Shown: piece after piece, positions 45,128 through 54,651 of the stretch
Position numbering within the stretch: position 1 is the first letter of the stretch
Layout of the letters: each line of letters starts with the position of its first letter
Assembly (NCBI RefSeq): GCF_900105555.1
Contig: NZ_FNTZ01000001.1
Coordinates: 4,591,001 to 4,655,000 of the forward strand
From: Pseudomonas coleopterorum
GTDB lineage: Bacteria; Pseudomonadota; Gammaproteobacteria; Pseudomonadales; Pseudomonadaceae
Direction of reading: 5' to 3'
Length of the DNA stretch: 64,000 nucleotides
The notes under the pieces: model-generated
Database searches by the model: none
The model's input: only the letters and a program-made list of their open reading frames with translations
Told to the model about the DNA's origin: nothing
Translations under genes and position numbers: made by a program

Positions 45128-46546
45128 ATGCACCGCTTCGACCTGATTGTCAGCAACGCCGATATCGTCACGGTGGGCGGTCGCTTCAACGCCGACATAG
45201 GCGTTCGCGACGGCCGTATCGCGACCTTGGCCCACGGCCTGGATCCTGCCCTGGCCGACCAGGTGATCGATGCCGCCGGGCGCATGGTCACTCCGGGTGG
45301 CGTGGACGCCCACTGTCATCTGGATCAAGCATCCGACGATGGCTCCAAAGGCTCGGATGACTTCCTCACCGGCACCCGCTCGGCAGCCTGCGGTGGCACC
45401 ACCACGGTGATTCCGTTCGCCATGCAGTTCAAGGGACAAAGCCTGGACGAAGCAGTGGCCGACTACCACCGACGTGCCGAGGGTCAGGCCAGCATCGACT
45501 ACGCCTTTCACCTGATCATCAGCGACGCTTCTCCCGCTGTGGTCAAGGAACAACTGCCGCGCATGGTCGAGGCGGGTTACACCTCGTTCAAGATCTACAT
45601 GACGTATGAATCGCTGAAGCTGTCAGACCGTGAAATCCTCGATGTACTCGACGCGGCTCGCACGCTGGGTGCCTTGAGCATGATCCATGCGGAAAACGAC
45701 GACTGCATCGCCTGGCTCACCGAGCGCCTGCTGGCTCAAGGCAAGACTGCCCCGCGCTACCATGCGCTGGCCCATTCCGCGATTGGCGAGCGCGAGGCGA
45801 CCCACCGGGCTATCTCCCTGTCCGAACTGGTAGACGTCCCCATCCTGCTGGTGCATGTCTCCAGCCGCGCGGCAGTGGAGCAGATTCACTGGGCGCGCGG
45901 CCAAGGGTTCAACATCTTCTCGGAGACCTGCCCGCAGTATCTATTTCTGACGGCCGAAGACCTGGGCATAGGTGACGATTTCCATGGTGCCAAGTGCATC
46001 TGCAGCCCGCCGCCACGAGATGCAGATAGCCAGAAGGCCATCTGGAATGGGCTGGCCAACGGTACGTTCACGATCTTCTCCTCGGACCACTCCCCCTATA
46101 ACTTCGACGATCCGCAGGGCAAGAAGCTGCACGGCGAAGATGCCTCCTTCGACCGTATTCCCAACGGCATCCCGGGTTTGGAAACCCGCTTGCCGCTGCT
46201 GATGAGCGAAGGTGTATTGGGCGGACGCATCAGCGCCGAGCGTTTCGTGGAACTCACGGCCACGGCTCCGGCACGCCTGTACGGGCTGTATCCCCAGAAA
46301 GGCACCATCGCCGTGGGCGCCGATGCCGATCTGGTGATCTGGGACAACGACCTGGATAAGACCCTTCGCCATGTCGACCTGCATAGCGCGGCAGATTACA
46401 CTCCGTACGAAGGCTTCAAGCTCAAGGCATGGCCGGCATGGACCTTGTCGCGTGGCAAGCCGGTGTGGGCCCACGGTGCCTATTGCGGCACCGCCGGAGC
46501 GGGACGTTTCCTCCCATGCGCAGCGCCCTTCCCTGCGCAGAAATGA
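45128..46546 (+). CDS. Dihydropyrimidinase/hydantoinase-type amidohydrolase
   Basis: The product has 472 residues. It has GGVDAHCHLDQ (His-x-His metal ligands), the lysine to be carboxylated in SFKIYMTY, MIHAEND and LVHVSS (further His ligands), and SSDHSPYN with the Asp. This is the cyclic amidohydrolase (hydantoinase, dihydropyrimidinase, allantoinase) superfamily. It starts directly at the permease stop. It would open a cyclic amide or imide; no carbamoylase of the AmaB/HyuC kind was found. The C-terminal 20 residues look unusual for the family and may be a tail. Confidence 0.85.
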   Translation: MHRFDLIVSNADIVTVGGRFNADIGVRDGRIATLAHGLDPALADQVIDAAGRMVTPGGVDAHCHLDQASDDGSKGSDDFLTGTRSAACGGTTTVIPFAMQFKGQSLDEAVADYHRRAEGQASIDYAFHLIISDASPAVVKEQLPRMVEAGYTSFKIYMTYESLKLSDREILDVLDAARTLGALSMIHAENDDCIAWLTERLLAQGKTAPRYHALAHSAIGEREATHRAISLSELVDVPILLVHVSSRAAVEQIHWARGQGFNIFSETCPQYLFLTAEDLGIGDDFHGAKCICSPPPRDADSQKAIWNGLANGTFTIFSSDHSPYNFDDPQGKKLHGEDASFDRIPNGIPGLETRLPLLMSEGVLGGRISAERFVELTATAPARLYGLYPQKGTIAVGADADLVIWDNDLDKTLRHVDLHSAADYTPYEGFKLKAWPAWTLSRGKPVWAHGAYCGTAGAGRFLPCAAPFPAQK

Positions 46547-46583
46547 CCGGGCTGCACTCATTCATTACGGATTCAACACTTTC

Positions 46584-47270
46584 ATGTCGGACAACCAAGA
46601 CAAAGCGCTCGCCGCGATCATGGCGGCCACCCCGCTCTCCCTGAAATCTTCCAGCCTGGCGGAGCAGATCTACACACTGCTGCGTCAGTTGATCCTGGAA
46701 CGCAAGATCCCGGGCAGCAGCGAGATGTCTGAATCCCGGTTGGCGGATGAACTCAAGGTTTCTCGTACACCCATGCGTGAAGCCTTGGTACGCCTGGCCG
46801 GCGAGGGCCTGCTGGTACGCCGCGGCGCCCGCTCGTTTGCCGTTCGCGCAGTGGATACCAAGGAATACTTCGACAGCATGACCCTGCGCGAAATGCTCGA
46901 GTGCGAAGCCATCGTCAAGGCTGCCGGACGGATCGACCAAGCTCAACTGGAAGTCTTCGCGGCGGAACTGCAGGAACTGGACCAAGGCGAGCACGACGAG
47001 AACGACTACTGGCTGTTCGACGATCGCCTGCACAATTTCATTGCCGAAGCCTCCGGCAATACGGTGCTGGTAAAGTTGCTCGCCCAACTGCGCGCCAACT
47101 CCCGCCTTTTCCGCCTGCACAGCCCCCTGCATCGGCAGAAGGAAAACCATAGCGAGCATTCGGCCGTGCTCGATGCGTTGCGCCAGCAGGATACCGAGGC
47201 CGGGGTATCGGCGATGCGGCAGCACATCCAGAACCTGCGCAATGAAGTGCTCAAAGCCCTTTCAGAGTAA
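46584..47270 (+). CDS. GntR family regulator (FCD domain)
   Basis: The 228-residue product has an N-terminal winged HTH (SRLADELKVSRTPMREALVRLAGEGLL) and a C-terminal FCD all-helical ligand domain with the metal-type Asp/His residues (DDRLHNFIAEASGN, HSEHSAVLDAL). It ends the plus-strand catabolic operon, and the 50-bp palindrome upstream of the operon is its likely target. I chose the ATG at 46584; the frame is open earlier but without similarity. Confidence 0.88.
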   Translation: MSDNQDKALAAIMAATPLSLKSSSLAEQIYTLLRQLILERKIPGSSEMSESRLADELKVSRTPMREALVRLAGEGLLVRRGARSFAVRAVDTKEYFDSMTLREMLECEAIVKAAGRIDQAQLEVFAAELQELDQGEHDENDYWLFDDRLHNFIAEASGNTVLVKLLAQLRANSRLFRLHSPLHRQKENHSEHSAVLDALRQQDTEAGVSAMRQHIQNLRNEVLKALSE

Positions 47271-47399
47271 TCCAGACCCCTCTATACCCGGCACCTGCGC
47301 AGAGGAGACATCCTTCGCGCCAGTCACATCCGGGCATTCAACAGCGTCGAATTCCATGGGATAGTGGCCGTCTTCCTCACCATCTGAAGACCCTGCCCC

Positions 47400-47930
47400 A
47401 TGGCCACCAAGCACCCACTTGAACCGCTGGCTCGACGCTTCCTCGGCAAACACCCTCATCAGCTCGAACCCGAAGAAATCCATGTGCTGGAGCAGATGAG
47501 AAAACGACTGCCGGTCAGCCGCGATGCCGGTGACGCCTCCGATGAGGTAGCCACCTTCGGTGAACGGTTGTCCGATCGTGTAGCGGCAATCGGTGGTTCA
47601 TGGGCCTTCATCATCGCTTTCACCATCATCCTGCTGGGCTGGATGCTGCTCAACACCGATGTACTCGATCACTTCGGCCTGGCCTTCGACCCCTACCCGT
47701 ACATTTTCCTCAACCTGATGCTGTCCACCGTCGCAGCCATTCAGGCGCCGGTGATCATGATGAGCCAGAACCGCCAGTCAGCCAAAGACCGCCTGGCCGC
47801 GAGCCTGGACTTCGAGGTGAACCTGCGCGCGGAGCTGGAGATCATGCGACTGCATGAAAAGATCGACAAGGAGATCGTCGAGCGCCTGGATCGGATATTG
47901 GCGAAGGTGGAGCCTGAGGGGACGGTGTGA
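47400..47930 (+). CDS. DUF1003 family inner-membrane protein
   Basis: The 176-residue product has two central membrane helices (SWAFIIAFTIILLGWMLLNT and PYPYIFLNLMLSTVAAIQAPVIM region) and a charged C-terminal helix (RLAASLDFEVNLRAELEIMRLH), the pattern of DUF1003. Function unknown. It is a single gene with a terminator shared with the aldehyde dehydrogenase gene on the other strand. Confidence 0.85.
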   Translation: MATKHPLEPLARRFLGKHPHQLEPEEIHVLEQMRKRLPVSRDAGDASDEVATFGERLSDRVAAIGGSWAFIIAFTIILLGWMLLNTDVLDHFGLAFDPYPYIFLNLMLSTVAAIQAPVIMMSQNRQSAKDRLAASLDFEVNLRAELEIMRLHEKIDKEIVERLDRILAKVEPEGTV

Positions 47931-48013
47931 GAAGGCTTGTGGAAACCCACCCTCCAACTGGCCGTATAACCGTCTGTGCTCATGCCATTGGAGAAAAAAG
48001 GTCGCGATGAACG

Positions 48014-48047
48014 AAAAAGCCAGGCGCGCAGGCGACCTGGCTTTTTT
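48014..48047. terminator. Bidirectional rho-independent terminator
   Basis: An 11-bp stem AAAAAGCCAGG/CCTGGCTTTTT with an 11-base loop has T runs on both strands. It separates the DUF1003 gene from the convergent aldehyde dehydrogenase gene. Confidence 0.85.
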
Positions 48048-48072
48048 GCTTTACACGGTTGGCTACCTTGCA

Positions 48073-49512
48073 TCAGTTCAGGCCAGGCACCCCGGCCCGC
48101 GTCACATGCTTCACCGCCTGATACGCCGCCAGCCCCCAGGGGCCGAGTTCGCGCCCAATGCCGCTGCCCTTGCTGCCACCCCACGAGGTTTCGACGAACA
48201 CCGCTTGTATCGAGTTGATCCACACGTGCCCGACCTCAAGCGCATCAGCCACCCGCTCGGCGCGGGCAATATCGCAGCTGGCTACCGTGGCCACCAGGCC
48301 GAAGCGGCTGTCGTTGGCACGATCGATCGCCTCTTGTTCACGGCTGAAACGCTGAGTACACAGCACCGGGCCGAAGATTTCTTCATTCCACAAACGGCTG
48401 CTCGTCGGCACGTCCTGGTACAGCGTCGGGCTTACGAACCAGCCGTCTCGCGTCAGCGCGGCGCCGCCGCTCAGGCACCGCAAGCCTTCCTGTTCGGCAA
48501 TGGCGAAATACTCGCGCACCTTATGCCACTGCGCCTGGCTGGTCAGCGGTCCCATGTCGACCTCTTCGGTCAGGGGGTTACCCACCCGCAGTGCGGCGAA
48601 CGCAGCCTGTAAGCGCGGGATCAGTGCCTCGGCGATGCCGTCCTGAATCAGCAACCGCGAAGTGGCCGAGCACATTTGTCCTGCGTTCCAGCAGATGCCA
48701 CCCACGATCCATTCCACCGCCTCGTCGGGGTCGCAGTCATCGAACACGATAAACGCCGATTTTCCGCCCAGCTCCAGAGTAACTGGCCGACAGAATGCCG
48801 CTGCGCTGTGCATCACCTGGCTACCTACGCTGTTGCTGCCGGTGAACGACAGCTTGTCGAGGCCCGCATGGTTGCTCAGTGCCGCGCCGATGTCTGCCTT
48901 GCCGTTGACGATATTCAGCACGCCGGCGGGCAAACCCAGGCTATCGGCGATTTCGGCGTAGGCCTGCTCGATCAGCGGGGTGACTTCCGAGGGTTTGAGT
49001 ACCACGGTGCAACCGGCCGCCAGGGCCGGGGCAAGTTTCCAGGCGCTGGTGACCAGTGGAAAATTCCACGGCACGATCAGGCCGACCACGCCCACCGGTT
49101 CCAGCCGTGTGCGGGACGTGAAGCCGGGCAAGGCCAGTTCGACGTCGCGGTGGCTGGACTGGGTTTCGATCAGCTTGGCGTAATAGCCGAAGGTCGCCAC
49201 AGCGTCGTCGAGATCGACTTCGGCTTCGTGCCGAGGCTTGCCGTTGTTGCGCATCTGCAAGGCAACCAGCGCTTCGCGGCGCTGGATAAGGTGCTCGGCA
49301 AAACCGCGCAATACGGCAGCGCGCTCGGCGACAGAGGTGTTTTTCCACGCAGGCAGCGCGGCGCGGGCGGCAGCCACGGACTGATCGACCTGCGCGCTGC
49401 TGGCGGCGATCAGTTCGACGAAGGGCAGTCCCAGCGCCGGATCGTACACGGTCAGGACATCAGCGCCCTCGCCCGGCTGCCAGCGGCCATTGATGTAGTG
49501 CGGGGTGTTCAT
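48073..49512 (-). CDS. NAD(P)-dependent aldehyde dehydrogenase, possibly 4-guanidinobutyraldehyde dehydrogenase
   Basis: The product has 479 residues. It has PWNFPLVTSAWKLAPALAAG, the LSFTGSNSVG nucleotide site, the general base in LELGGKSA and the nucleophile in GQMCSATSR. It is the last gene of the minus-strand guanidino operon, 32 bases after the AruI-like decarboxylase gene, whose product would be an aldehyde. In the arginine transaminase pathway KauB oxidises 4-guanidinobutyraldehyde to 4-guanidinobutyrate, which the guanidinobutyrase of the same operon then uses. The substrate is inferred from context. Confidence 0.85.
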   Translation of the reverse strand: MNTPHYINGRWQPGEGADVLTVYDPALGLPFVELIAASSAQVDQSVAAARAALPAWKNTSVAERAAVLRGFAEHLIQRREALVALQMRNNGKPRHEAEVDLDDAVATFGYYAKLIETQSSHRDVELALPGFTSRTRLEPVGVVGLIVPWNFPLVTSAWKLAPALAAGCTVVLKPSEVTPLIEQAYAEIADSLGLPAGVLNIVNGKADIGAALSNHAGLDKLSFTGSNSVGSQVMHSAAAFCRPVTLELGGKSAFIVFDDCDPDEAVEWIVGGICWNAGQMCSATSRLLIQDGIAEALIPRLQAAFAALRVGNPLTEEVDMGPLTSQAQWHKVREYFAIAEQEGLRCLSGGAALTRDGWFVSPTLYQDVPTSSRLWNEEIFGPVLCTQRFSREQEAIDRANDSRFGLVATVASCDIARAERVADALEVGHVWINSIQAVFVETSWGGSKGSGIGRELGPWGLAAYQAVKHVTRAGVPGLN

Positions 49513-49544
49513 GGTGTGGCTCCATCGGGGATTTTATAGCGGGT

Positions 49545-51158
49545 TCAGGGGGCAAACGGTGGAGCCTGGTTGATTTCGATGATCAGCGGGCGATCATCCG
49601 GGGCTTCGCGCAGCAGGGTTTGCAGGTGTTGGTAATCGCGGGCGCGCTCGGCCGCGCAGCCAAACCCGCGGGCTATCGCGAGAAAGTCCGGGGTGTAGAT
49701 GTCGACACCCAGCGGCGTGATGTCGCGGCGTTGCATGTAGCTTTTGATCTCGCCGTAGCCCTGGTTATTCCAGAGCAGCACGATGATGCCAACCTGCGCC
49801 TCAACGGCGCTGGCCAGTTCCGGCAGGGTGAACTGAATGCCACCGTCACCCATCAGGCTGATCACCACCCGCGCAGGCTCGGCCAACTTGGCGCCGATGG
49901 CCGCCGGCAGGCCGTAGCCAAGAGTGCCGTAGCCGGTGGAGGCGTTGAACCAGCGGCGTGGGCTGCTGAGCTCGACCAGGTGATTGCCGCTGTACACCGT
50001 CTGCGTCGAGTCGCCGACAAAGCGCGCCTCGGGCAGTACCTCAAGCACGCAGTCGAACAGTTTGCGGTAGTGCGCCCAGCTGCTGAAATCCTCGGCCAGT
50101 TGCTGCTGCACCGCCGCCGTACGCTGCACGCCAAGGCTATCGGCACTGGCCGCCCGCGCCGGCAGTTCGGCTAGCAAGGCGCGTATCGCTGCCGTCGCAT
50201 CACTGAGGATCGCGAGATGCGGCGTATGGTTGCGGGTCAACTGTTCGGCATCGATATCGATGCGGATCAGTTCGCCGCCAATCCTGAAGTTGCCATCGAA
50301 CACCACGTCGTAATCGGTCTCGCCCAGCTCGGTGCCGATCGCCAGCACCACATCGGCATCCAGCGCTAGTTGCCGCACCGGTACCAGCGACTGGTTGCTG
50401 CCCAGCAACAACGGGTGCCCGCCCGGCAACAAACCTTTGGCATTGATGGTCAGGGCCGTCGGTGCATCCAGCCGGGTGACCAGCTCGCGGACTTCGTCCA
50501 TCGCGGCCACGCAGCCTCCACCGAGTAACAGCAGCGGCTGCTGGGCTGCGCGCAACCGCGCAGCCGCCTTGCTGATCGCCTCAAAGTCCGGCGCCGGTCG
50601 GGCGATGACCTGGCGCGGCACCAGCGTCAGGTGATCGGCGCTGGCAGTGATGATGTCCAGCGGCAGCTCGATGTGCACCGGGCGTGGGCGCTGGCTGTCG
50701 AACACCGCGAAGGCCCGCGCCAGCACAGCGGGCAGTTCGTCGACGCTCATCAGCGTGTGGCTGAATGCGCTGACGCCGGCGACCATCGTCCGCTGGTTGG
50801 GCAACTCGTGCAGATAGCCGTTGCCCAGGCCCAGGCGATGACGCTCGTTGACGCTGGAAATCACCAGCATCGGAATCGAGTCGGCATACGCCTGGCCCAT
50901 CGCGGTGAGGATATTGGTCATGCCGGGGCCGGTGATGATGAAACATACCCCAGGCTTGCCACTAACCCGCGCATAGCCGTCGGCCATGAAGCCCGCGCCC
51001 TGTTCGTGGCGCGGCGTGACATGGCGAATGCCGCTGTTTGGCAGGCCGCGATACAGCTCGACGGTGTGCACGCCGGGAATGCCGAACACCATGTCGACGC
51101 CCCAGGCATGCAGTTGCTTGACCAGGAACTCTCCGCAAGTGCTTGCACACGTACTCAT
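49545..51158 (-). CDS. Thiamine-diphosphate decarboxylase (AruI/IlvB family)
   Basis: The product has 537 residues. It has the catalytic Glu in TPRHEQGAGFMADGYAR, the central domain, and the cofactor motif GDGGIQFTLPELASAVEAQVGIIVLLWNN. Among the IlvB family it most resembles, by memory, the 5-guanidino-2-oxopentanoate decarboxylase AruI rather than biosynthetic acetolactate synthase, and no small regulatory subunit gene is present. AruI converts 2-ketoarginine to 4-guanidinobutyraldehyde. Its start overlaps the stop of the fused ABC gene by four bases. Substrate assignment rests on context with gbuA. Confidence 0.75.
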   Translation of the reverse strand: MSTCASTCGEFLVKQLHAWGVDMVFGIPGVHTVELYRGLPNSGIRHVTPRHEQGAGFMADGYARVSGKPGVCFIITGPGMTNILTAMGQAYADSIPMLVISSVNERHRLGLGNGYLHELPNQRTMVAGVSAFSHTLMSVDELPAVLARAFAVFDSQRPRPVHIELPLDIITASADHLTLVPRQVIARPAPDFEAISKAAARLRAAQQPLLLLGGGCVAAMDEVRELVTRLDAPTALTINAKGLLPGGHPLLLGSNQSLVPVRQLALDADVVLAIGTELGETDYDVVFDGNFRIGGELIRIDIDAEQLTRNHTPHLAILSDATAAIRALLAELPARAASADSLGVQRTAAVQQQLAEDFSSWAHYRKLFDCVLEVLPEARFVGDSTQTVYSGNHLVELSSPRRWFNASTGYGTLGYGLPAAIGAKLAEPARVVISLMGDGGIQFTLPELASAVEAQVGIIVLLWNNQGYGEIKSYMQRRDITPLGVDIYTPDFLAIARGFGCAAERARDYQHLQTLLREAPDDRPLIIEINQAPPFAP

Positions 51159-52672
51159 GCTGCGCTCTCCTGTTCCAGACCGATAAAGCGCCGCACCCGC
51201 GCATCGCCTTTGTGGCGGATCGCCGCTGGCGAGGCGTCGGTGACCACGTGGCCGTTTTCCATGAACACGATGCGATCGGAAATCGACAGGGCGAAATCCA
51301 TCTCGTGGGTGACGATCAGCATGGTCATGCCTTCGGCCGCCAGGTCACCAATCACCTTGAGCACATCGCCCACCAGTTCCGGGTCCAGCGCCGAGGTCGG
51401 TTCGTCGAACAGCATGATGTCGGGCTCCATCGCCAGCGCGCGGGCAATCGCCACGCGCTGTTGCTGGCCGCCCGACAACTGGTGCGGGTACTTGTCGGCA
51501 TGCGCCAGCAGCCCGACCCGGTCCAGCAAGGCATGGCCCTTGCGGCGCAACTCAGCCGTACTGGCCAGACTGTGGTAACGCGGGGCAAGGATGACGTTGT
51601 CGAGAATGGTCCGGTGCGGGAACAGATTGAAGTTCTGGAAGACCATGCCGATGCGCCGGATGCCTTGGCGGATCACCGGAGAATCGGTGCGTGTGCCGGC
51701 CTTGATGAAGTCATGGCCGAACAGCACGATTTCGCCTTGATCAATGGTCTCCAGGCTATTGATAGTGCGGATCAACGAGGTCTTGCCGGAGCCGGACGGG
51801 CCGATGATCGAAATCACCTCACCGGGCCGCACAGCGAGGTCGATGCCCTTGAGCACTTCATGGTTGCCATAGCGCTTGTGAATGTTGCGCAGTTGCAAGG
51901 CGTCGGGCTGTCCCGCCACCGGCTCGCAACGCGGCTTCGCAAGGCCGGCCGGTTGGCGCAAGGCTTCGGTCTGCACGGCCTCCAGGGTTTGTGCGTTTTT
52001 GCGTGAGAGGTCCAGATGGCGCTCGGCCCACTGCAACAGCCAGCCGAACAGGGTGACGATCAGCACGTAATACACGGCTACCGCTGCCAGGGTTTCCAGC
52101 ACCAGAAAGTTTTGCGCGTACAGGCGCTGGCCGACCATCAGCAGCTCGCTGAGCGAGATCACCGAGACCAGCGAGGTGAGTTTGACGATGGTCACGTATT
52201 CGTTGGTCAACGTCGGCAAGGAGATACGAATCGCCTGCGGGATGATCACCAGCCGCTGCGCGCCCAGCCCGCGAATACCCAGCGCCTTGGCCGCTTCGCG
52301 CTGGCCCTTGAGCACCGACAGCAGGCCGCCCCGGTGAATCTCGGCCATGTACGCGGTTTCAGTCAGTACCAACGCGATCAGCCCGGAATAGAACGGCTGC
52401 GACAGCACGCTGCCGGCGGCTGGAAACAGCTGCGGCAGGTTATAGACGAACACCAGCAGCACCAACAGCGGGATGCTGCGAAACAGCCAGATGTACAGGC
52501 TGACCGGCAGGCGCAGCCAGGCACGCGTCGACAGCTTGGCGCTGGCCAGTACAAAGCCCAGCACCAGACCCAGAGTCCAGGACAAGGTGCTGAGCTGCAC
52601 CACCGTCAGGCAGGCCTTCCAGAAGGCCGAGACGGAGAACAGTGAGAAAAAATAGGCCCATTCGAATGCCAT
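51155..52672 (-). CDS. Amino-acid ABC transporter, permease fused to ATPase
   Basis: The product has 505 residues. The N-terminal 210 residues are a HisM/GlnP-type permease (EAA-type loop QREAAKALGIRGLGAQRLVIIPQ). After a linker of about 45 residues, a GlnQ-type ATPase follows (Walker A GPSGSGKTSL, signature [16 protein letters not shown], Walker [13 protein letters not shown]). The fusion spares a separate gene. It pairs with the binding protein upstream and is part of the guanidino operon, so arginine-like compounds are plausible cargo. Confidence 0.88.
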   Translation of the reverse strand: MAFEWAYFFSLFSVSAFWKACLTVVQLSTLSWTLGLVLGFVLASAKLSTRAWLRLPVSLYIWLFRSIPLLVLLVFVYNLPQLFPAAGSVLSQPFYSGLIALVLTETAYMAEIHRGGLLSVLKGQREAAKALGIRGLGAQRLVIIPQAIRISLPTLTNEYVTIVKLTSLVSVISLSELLMVGQRLYAQNFLVLETLAAVAVYYVLIVTLFGWLLQWAERHLDLSRKNAQTLEAVQTEALRQPAGLAKPRCEPVAGQPDALQLRNIHKRYGNHEVLKGIDLAVRPGEVISIIGPSGSGKTSLIRTINSLETIDQGEIVLFGHDFIKAGTRTDSPVIRQGIRRIGMVFQNFNLFPHRTILDNVILAPRYHSLASTAELRRKGHALLDRVGLLAHADKYPHQLSGGQQQRVAIARALAMEPDIMLFDEPTSALDPELVGDVLKVIGDLAAEGMTMLIVTHEMDFALSISDRIVFMENGHVVTDASPAAIRHKGDARVRRFIGLEQESAA

Positions 52673-52783
52673 GATGACCTCGGTATAGCGGATGGATGGC
52701 GATCAGCTCGGGGTTAGCACGAACGTTGCAGGAGCGCGCTTGCCGGAATGCCGGACCGCCACGCTCCTGCGCAGGGAGGATTG

Positions 52784-53587
52784 TCAGGCAGGGTCCAGGT
52801 TGTACTTCTTCAGCAGTTCGCTGTATTCGCCGCTGCGCTTGTAGGTTTCAACCACGCCACGCATCTTTTCCAGCAACTCGGTGTTGCCCTTCTTCACATA
52901 AATGCCGAGGGTCTGCGGGTACAGGGATTTCTGCGAGCTGATCACGATCCGGCCACGGGCCTTGTCGACGATCATTTTCGCTGCCGCCGAGATTTCCAGA
53001 TGCGCCTGGATATTGCCGGACATCAACGCCTGGGAAGCTTCTGCGGTGGTCGGGAATTCGCTGATGGCGATCTCGCCCTTGTTCTGCTTGGTGCAGTAAT
53101 CAGCCGAAACTGCCTTGAGCTGGTTGATCCAGTTGGTGCCCTGCTGCAAGCCGACTTTCAGGCCGCACAAGTCTTCAGGCTGCTGCGGTTTGGCGGTGCT
53201 GTCGCTGCGCACCATGATCGCCGCGCCGACTTGCGCGTACGGAATCGCGTCGGCCTGCTTGGTGCGCTCGTCGGTGATGTACATGCCGGAAATGATGGTG
53301 TCGAAGCGGTTGGCGTTCAGGCCCAGGATCAGGTTCGGAAAGCGGGTGTCGACGAATTCGACCTTCAGGTCGCCCAGTTGCTTGGCCAGCGCGGTCGACA
53401 CCTCAGGGTCAAAGCCCACCACCTTGTCGCCGTCGTAGGACTCGAACGGCGGGTAAGAAATCTCCATGCCGACCTTCAGCGTACCGGGCGTGGCAGTGGG
53501 CGCGGCCTGCACGCTGCCGGCGAACAGGGCGGCACCCATGAGCACAGAAGTGGCAAGGCGCGAAAACGTGGTGTTTGGCATAGTCAT
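52784..53587 (-). CDS. ABC transporter, periplasmic amino-acid binding protein
   Basis: The product has 267 residues with a signal peptide (about 26 residues, ending VQA). It is an SBP family 3 protein with VVGFDPEVSTALAKQLGDL and NRFDTIISGMYITDERTKQ. The start may be 53587 or the ATG two codons later (53581). It is 111 bases upstream of the fused permease-ATPase gene. Family 3 proteins bind amino acids and guanidino compounds; the ligand cannot be told. Confidence 0.87.
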   Translation of the reverse strand: MTMPNTTFSRLATSVLMGAALFAGSVQAAPTATPGTLKVGMEISYPPFESYDGDKVVGFDPEVSTALAKQLGDLKVEFVDTRFPNLILGLNANRFDTIISGMYITDERTKQADAIPYAQVGAAIMVRSDSTAKPQQPEDLCGLKVGLQQGTNWINQLKAVSADYCTKQNKGEIAISEFPTTAEASQALMSGNIQAHLEISAAAKMIVDKARGRIVISSQKSLYPQTLGIYVKKGNTELLEKMRGVVETYKRSGEYSELLKKYNLDPA

Positions 53588-53613
53588 GATTCCAGATTGA
53601 GGGTAAAGGCAGA

Positions 53614-54651
53614 TCACGAAGTCACGTTCTGGTTTTTCAGGTGCCCGAAGCTAGAAGGCTTTCTGGCGTGCTGCGGCAAGGCAATCTGCCCGTCGGCGAC
53701 ACGCTGGCGAAGGTACTGATAGGTCTGTAAAGCCTGGGCCCACATGTGCTCGCCAATGGTGATGGGCGTGTAGTTCTGCTCGCCGGCCGCGAAGGGCGGC
53801 AGCGGTTTGATCTGGGTGTGGTAATCGCAGGCGTAGAACAGCGGAAACGAATAACGCTCCTGCTTGACCTTGCGCACCCGGTGCGCGGTGGCGACAAAGG
53901 CGCCGGCGGTCATCACCTCGAGCATGTCGCCGATATTGACCACGAAGGCGCCGTCGACCGGCGGCGCATCGATCCACTCGCCCTGCTCGTTCATTACCTC
54001 AAGGCCTGGCTGGTCGGCCTTGAGAATGGTGAAGCACTCGTAGTCGGTGTGCGCGCCGATGCCCGGTGCGTCCTGTGCGTCGCCATCAAACGGATAATGG
54101 ATCAGGCGCAGCTTGGACGGCGGAAAGCAGGCCATGTCGTCGAAGGCATGTTCATCCAGGCCCAGCGCCAGGGCAAAGCCGCGAAACAGCTGGTGCCCCA
54201 AGGCAAACACCGCTTTGTAGTAGGCCTGCACCGCCGCTTGAAAACCTGGCAGGGTCGGCCAGTTGTTCGGCCCCAGCAGCGGCGTGCCGTTGAGCACCAG
54301 CGGGTTGTCTGCCGGTACTTCAAAACCGATATCGAACGCCTCTTTATGGTCCGGCTTGCCGGTGCCGTACACCTCCTCCCCCTCGGGAACGAAGCCCTTG
54401 TGGCTATCGGAAGCGCCGATGTAGTGCTGCATCTTGGCGTCCAGCGGCTGGGCGAAATACTGTTCGGCGGCGCGGTGCAGGTTATCGATCAGCTGCGGCG
54501 CGATGCCGTGGCCGGTGATGTACAGAAAGCCCACATGCCTGGCCGCCTCGCCGAGCGCCTGGGCCACTGCCTGGCGATCTTCCAGGCGTTCGCTGAACAG
54601 ACCGTGGATATCGACCACGGGAATGCGGGTGAAAGCAGAACGTTCACTCAT
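53614..54651 (-). CDS. Iron/2-oxoglutarate-type oxygenase (isopenicillin-N-synthase family)
   Basis: The product has 345 residues. It has the N-terminal DIOX_N domain ([11 protein letters not shown] ... [11 protein letters not shown]), and in the C-terminal 2OG-Fe(II) domain the iron triad GAHTDYE (His, Asp) and TAHRV (His), with the cosubstrate-binding Arg-x-Ser in ERYSFPLF. The arrangement and a GEEV...GKPD stretch recall the ethylene-forming enzyme, whose co-substrate is arginine, but I cannot align them. The gene overlaps the TIM-barrel gene (ATGA). A hydroxylation of an arginine-like compound would fit the operon; this is inference. Confidence 0.85.
   Translation of the reverse strand: MSERSAFTRIPVVDIHGLFSERLEDRQAVAQALGEAARHVGFLYITGHGIAPQLIDNLHRAAEQYFAQPLDAKMQHYIGASDSHKGFVPEGEEVYGTGKPDHKEAFDIGFEVPADNPLVLNGTPLLGPNNWPTLPGFQAAVQAYYKAVFALGHQLFRGFALALGLDEHAFDDMACFPPSKLRLIHYPFDGDAQDAPGIGAHTDYECFTILKADQPGLEVMNEQGEWIDAPPVDGAFVVNIGDMLEVMTAGAFVATAHRVRKVKQERYSFPLFYACDYHTQIKPLPPFAAGEQNYTPITIGEHMWAQALQTYQYLRQRVADGQIALPQHARKPSSFGHLKNQNVTS

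Noticed and set aside
43518-46546. A hydroxyproline degradation pathway
   Set aside because: A DapA-type enzyme and an HcnABC-type dehydrogenase occur in it, but no hydroxyproline epimerase or ketoglutarate semialdehyde dehydrogenase is here, and the lyase motif differs from the known deaminase.
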